NCBI GenBank assembly: GCA_034433775.1
Contig: DAOUAI010000083.1
Span: forward strand, 1-15,792
Direction: 5' to 3'
From: CALJTV01 sp034433775
Lineage (GTDB): Bacteria; Chloroflexota; Dehalococcoidia; GIF9; UBA5629
Length of the DNA stretch: 15,792 bases
Shown: piece after piece, positions 13,447 through 15,792 of the stretch
Layout: every line of letters begins with the position of its first letter
Numbering within the stretch: position 1 is the first letter of the stretch
Notes under the pieces: model-generated
Databases searched by the model: none
What the model saw: the letters and a program-made list of their open reading frames with translations, nothing else
What the model was told of the DNA's origin: nothing
Translations under genes and position numbers: made by a program

Positions 13447-15792
13447 ATGGAGACTGCTAAAGTATCGGCACCAGGCAAGGAAAGCAAGCCCCTCATCGAA
13501 AGCGAGTATGTACCGGAGCGCCTCAGCAGACTGCGCGACCGGTTGCTTTCAACTAAGTTTAAACTCGATATCGAAAGGGCGAAATACTACACAATAGCGT
13601 ACAAACAAACCGAGGGACAGTCACCTTGCATACGCGCTGCTAAAGGGCTGGAAGAGACACTGCGCAACATGCCGATAAGGATTGAAGAAGAGGAACTGAT
13701 CATAGGCTCAAAGTCAGCAAAAGACTGGGCTGACCCCCTCTATGTCGAAGCATCGATAAATCAGCCCCATATCATGCTCGCACTTGAGCTCTACGGTAGC
13801 GGGAAAACAGTAGAAGAATGGGTAGCAGAGGAACCCGGTATGCGGAGCGGTCTGCTCGGCGCTCGAGGTCCCAGTTTCTGGAACGAAATGCCCAACATCT
13901 CAGAGGACGAATATCGAACGCTGAAAGAAGATATCGTACCCTACTGGAAAGACAAGACCGTTCATGCCCGCAAGCTTAAAATATGGAAACAGAATGGCAC
14001 TGTCTTCGACGATAGAGCAGCAATAGAAGGCTGGTTTGTTAGCGATGTCCCGCCTCAAGGTCATGTGACAGTCGGAATTAAGAAAGTCCTTGATATTGGA
14101 TTCAAGGGCATTGCCCGCCAGGCTGCAGAAAGACTGGCTGCATTTGAGCAGGAATTCAAAAGGGGCAAACTGGATGAGAAAGCTTACCTGCGGAAAAAGG
14201 ACTTCCTGGAAGCGGTACAGATTACATCAAGGGCAGTGTGTGAGTTTGCTGAGCGCTATGCCCGTCTGGCAGAGGAGCTAGCACAGAAGACAGAAGGACA
14301 CAGGAAACAAGAATTACTTGAAATCGCGGAGCGCTGCCGGCATGTGCCCGCTGAGCCACCGCGAAACTTTATGGAAGCCATTCAAGCTATCTGGCTGACT
14401 CAGGCTGTAGTGATGATAAGCTACGGAGGCAACTCCATTACCTGCCCCGGAAGAGTTGACCAGTTTCTTTATCCTTACTACAGGCAGGATATAGCAGCAG
14501 GTAAGCTAACTCGCGAACAGGCCCTGGAAGGTATCATGGAGTACCTCATAAAACTGGCTACCTGCGTCTATTTCGGTCCCAATAATGTTACCATCGGCGG
14601 AATTGACAAGAATGGCAAAGATGCGGTGAACGAAGTAAGCTACCTCTTCCTCGAAGCCCATAAGAGGCTTAAGGGCTGCGGGCGACTAGGGCTTGCAGTA
14701 AGGGTCGCTCCAAACACGCCGCGCCAGTTTTTGACCAAGGCATGTGAGGTGCACAGAAAGTGCGCCGGCATCGCTTTCCATAACGACGAGGTGGTGATCA
14801 AAGGGCTTCTGGAAGATGGCTATTCTCTGGAGGACGCAAGAAACTATTCCATCGTCGGCTGCGCAGAACCTACTGGGACAGGAAACAACAATGGCTATAC
14901 TGCTACCAATGGCGTCCTTCTAGCATCTATTCTAGAACTGGTACTACACGAGGGTAGAAGATATCCCGCCGGCTGGAAGCAGATAGCGCCACCGGTCGCC
15001 CCACTGTCCTCCTTTAAGACCTTTGACGATGTGAAAAGGGCTCTTGTTGAGCAGCTTTCTCGCTCGGTAGAGAAATGCGTAGAGGCAGGATATCTGAAAG
15101 ACCAGGTGATAGCGGAGCACTTCCCCCTACCTCTACTTTCATCCACAATAGAAGGATGCGTTGAATCTGGCGAAGACATGACACGAGGTGGTGCTCGCTA
15201 TAACCATACGGCAATCGGCAATTGCTCTCTAGCAACTGTGGTTGACTCCTTAGCTGCCATCAAGTGGGCAGTTTTCGAGCAAAAGCTGCTGACCCTGGAA
15301 GAGCTTGCAGAATGCTTACGGAATAACTTTCGGGATAGAGAGGATATAAGACAGCGCCTGCTTCATGCACCAAAATATGGCAATGACGACCCGTCTGTCG
15401 ATGATCTGGCGGTGTGGGTCGCAGATGCTTACAACAAGGCGGTTAGAAAGCACAGGACATGGACAGGAGGAGTCCACAGACCATATATGCTTTCCTCGGC
15501 AACACACGTGTCCTGGGGAGCAACTATCGGCGCCACTCCTGACGGGAGGCTTGCAGGAACACCCCTTTCCAGCGGTGTGACTCCCTCAAACGGCACGGAG
15601 CGCAACGGGCTGACAGCCGTTCTCTGTTCAGCAGCCAAAGTCGGTGCCGTCCCGATAAGTGATGGCACCATACTCAATGCCACCGTTAACCCATTTACAA
15701 TCAGAACGGAAGAGGGGCTGGATAAATTTGTCTCCCTGGTAGAAGGATACCTTGCCCTCGGTGGCAGGCAGGTGCAATTTAATCCCATAAGC
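13447..15792 (+). CDS. Second glycyl radical enzyme, paralogue of GRE1, 3' end missing (GRE2)
   Basis: The frame stays open from ATG 13447 to the last base, giving 782 codons; the C-terminus with the glycyl radical motif must lie just beyond the window. The catalytic Cys472 and Glu474 sit in GCAEP, followed by TGTGNNNGYTATNG. Shared landmarks with GRE1 include ERAKYYT (43-49), GHVTVG (205-210), FGPNNVTIGG (376-385), LLSSTIEGC and KYGNDDP. By eye the two proteins are roughly half identical, least so between residues about 90 and 200, where GRE2 is longer by about 20 residues. The loop before GRVDQ reads YGGNSITCP with Cys333, and KGCGRLGL has Cys411; both differ from GRE1, hinting at a different substrate or role. 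The N-terminal 20 residues are an extra, charged tail. Whether it is functional depends on the unseen glycine motif. Activity depends on the upstream activase. Confidence 0.95.
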   Translation, partial: METAKVSAPGKESKPLIESEYVPERLSRLRDRLLSTKFKLDIERAKYYTIAYKQTEGQSPCIRAAKGLEETLRNMPIRIEEEELIIGSKSAKDWADPLYVEASINQPHIMLALELYGSGKTVEEWVAEEPGMRSGLLGARGPSFWNEMPNISEDEYRTLKEDIVPYWKDKTVHARKLKIWKQNGTVFDDRAAIEGWFVSDVPPQGHVTVGIKKVLDIGFKGIARQAAERLAAFEQEFKRGKLDEKAYLRKKDFLEAVQITSRAVCEFAERYARLAEELAQKTEGHRKQELLEIAERCRHVPAEPPRNFMEAIQAIWLTQAVVMISYGGNSITCPGRVDQFLYPYYRQDIAAGKLTREQALEGIMEYLIKLATCVYFGPNNVTIGGIDKNGKDAVNEVSYLFLEAHKRLKGCGRLGLAVRVAPNTPRQFLTKACEVHRKCAGIAFHNDEVVIKGLLEDGYSLEDARNYSIVGCAEPTGTGNNNGYTATNGVLLASILELVLHEGRRYPAGWKQIAPPVAPLSSFKTFDDVKRALVEQLSRSVEKCVEAGYLKDQVIAEHFPLPLLSSTIEGCVESGEDMTRGGARYNHTAIGNCSLATVVDSLAAIKWAVFEQKLLTLEELAECLRNNFRDREDIRQRLLHAPKYGNDDPSVDDLAVWVADAYNKAVRKHRTWTGGVHRPYMLSSATHVSWGATIGATPDGRLAGTPLSSGVTPSNGTERNGLTAVLCSAAKVGAVPISDGTILNATVNPFTIRTEEGLDKFVSLVEGYLALGGRQVQFNPIS

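Noticed and set aside
9839..15792. Assignment of either GRE as pyruvate formate-lyase
   Set aside because: Pyruvate formate-lyase has two adjacent catalytic cysteines; both proteins here have a single Cys followed by Ala-Glu-Pro.
1..15792. CRISPR arrays, tRNA genes, insertion sequences, integration sites
   Set aside because: No regularly spaced repeats, no cloverleaf with a recognisable T-loop, no transposase-like protein and no terminal inverted repeats were seen by eye.

Overview
The window reads as chromosomal DNA from a strictly anaerobic bacterium. The anaerobe call rests on two oxygen-sensitive glycyl radical enzymes (GREs) and their radical-SAM activase. Base composition looks roughly balanced. 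The promoters that can be seen are of the ordinary TTGACA/TATAAT type. A Chloroflexota (Dehalococcoidia-like) or other sediment anaerobe is my guess from overall flavour only; nothing here proves the taxon. All nine genes lie on the + strand. No tRNA, rRNA, insertion sequence, phage gene or CRISPR array was seen.

Region 1 (1-6027) looks like the end of a cell-surface polysaccharide locus. It holds a UDP-glucuronate decarboxylase-like enzyme cut by the window edge, an ATGA-overlapped nucleotide-sugar epimerase with an inserted four-cysteine zinc knuckle, a membrane-embedded processive-type family 2 glycosyltransferase, and an exported GH10-like glycosidase with extra N-terminal domains. The first two enzymes would supply activated sugars, the third would polymerise or transfer them at the membrane, and the last would act on glycan outside the cytoplasm.

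Region 2 (6028-9506) holds two acyl-CoA metabolism genes, each with its own good sigma-70-like promoter: a family III (CaiB/BaiF) CoA-transferase and an acetyl-CoA-synthetase-type acyl-CoA ligase. The ligase starts with TTG behind a perfect Shine-Dalgarno sequence.

Region 3 (9507-15792) is the most unusual part. A strong promoter drives a complete GRE (804 residues), followed by a GRE-activating enzyme, then a second, paralogous GRE that runs off the window end after 782 codons. Both GREs carry the catalytic Cys and neighbouring Glu in a GCAEP motif. As judged against family motifs from memory, they lack several pocket residues of glycerol dehydratase, choline lyase and related enzymes. The activase has one intact ferredoxin-type cluster motif and one that has lost a cysteine. 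There is no microcompartment shell or aldehyde dehydrogenase nearby. The best inference is an undescribed pair of GREs feeding, or fed by, carboxylic acid activation through the CoA ligase and CoA-transferase; the substrate cannot be read from the sequence.
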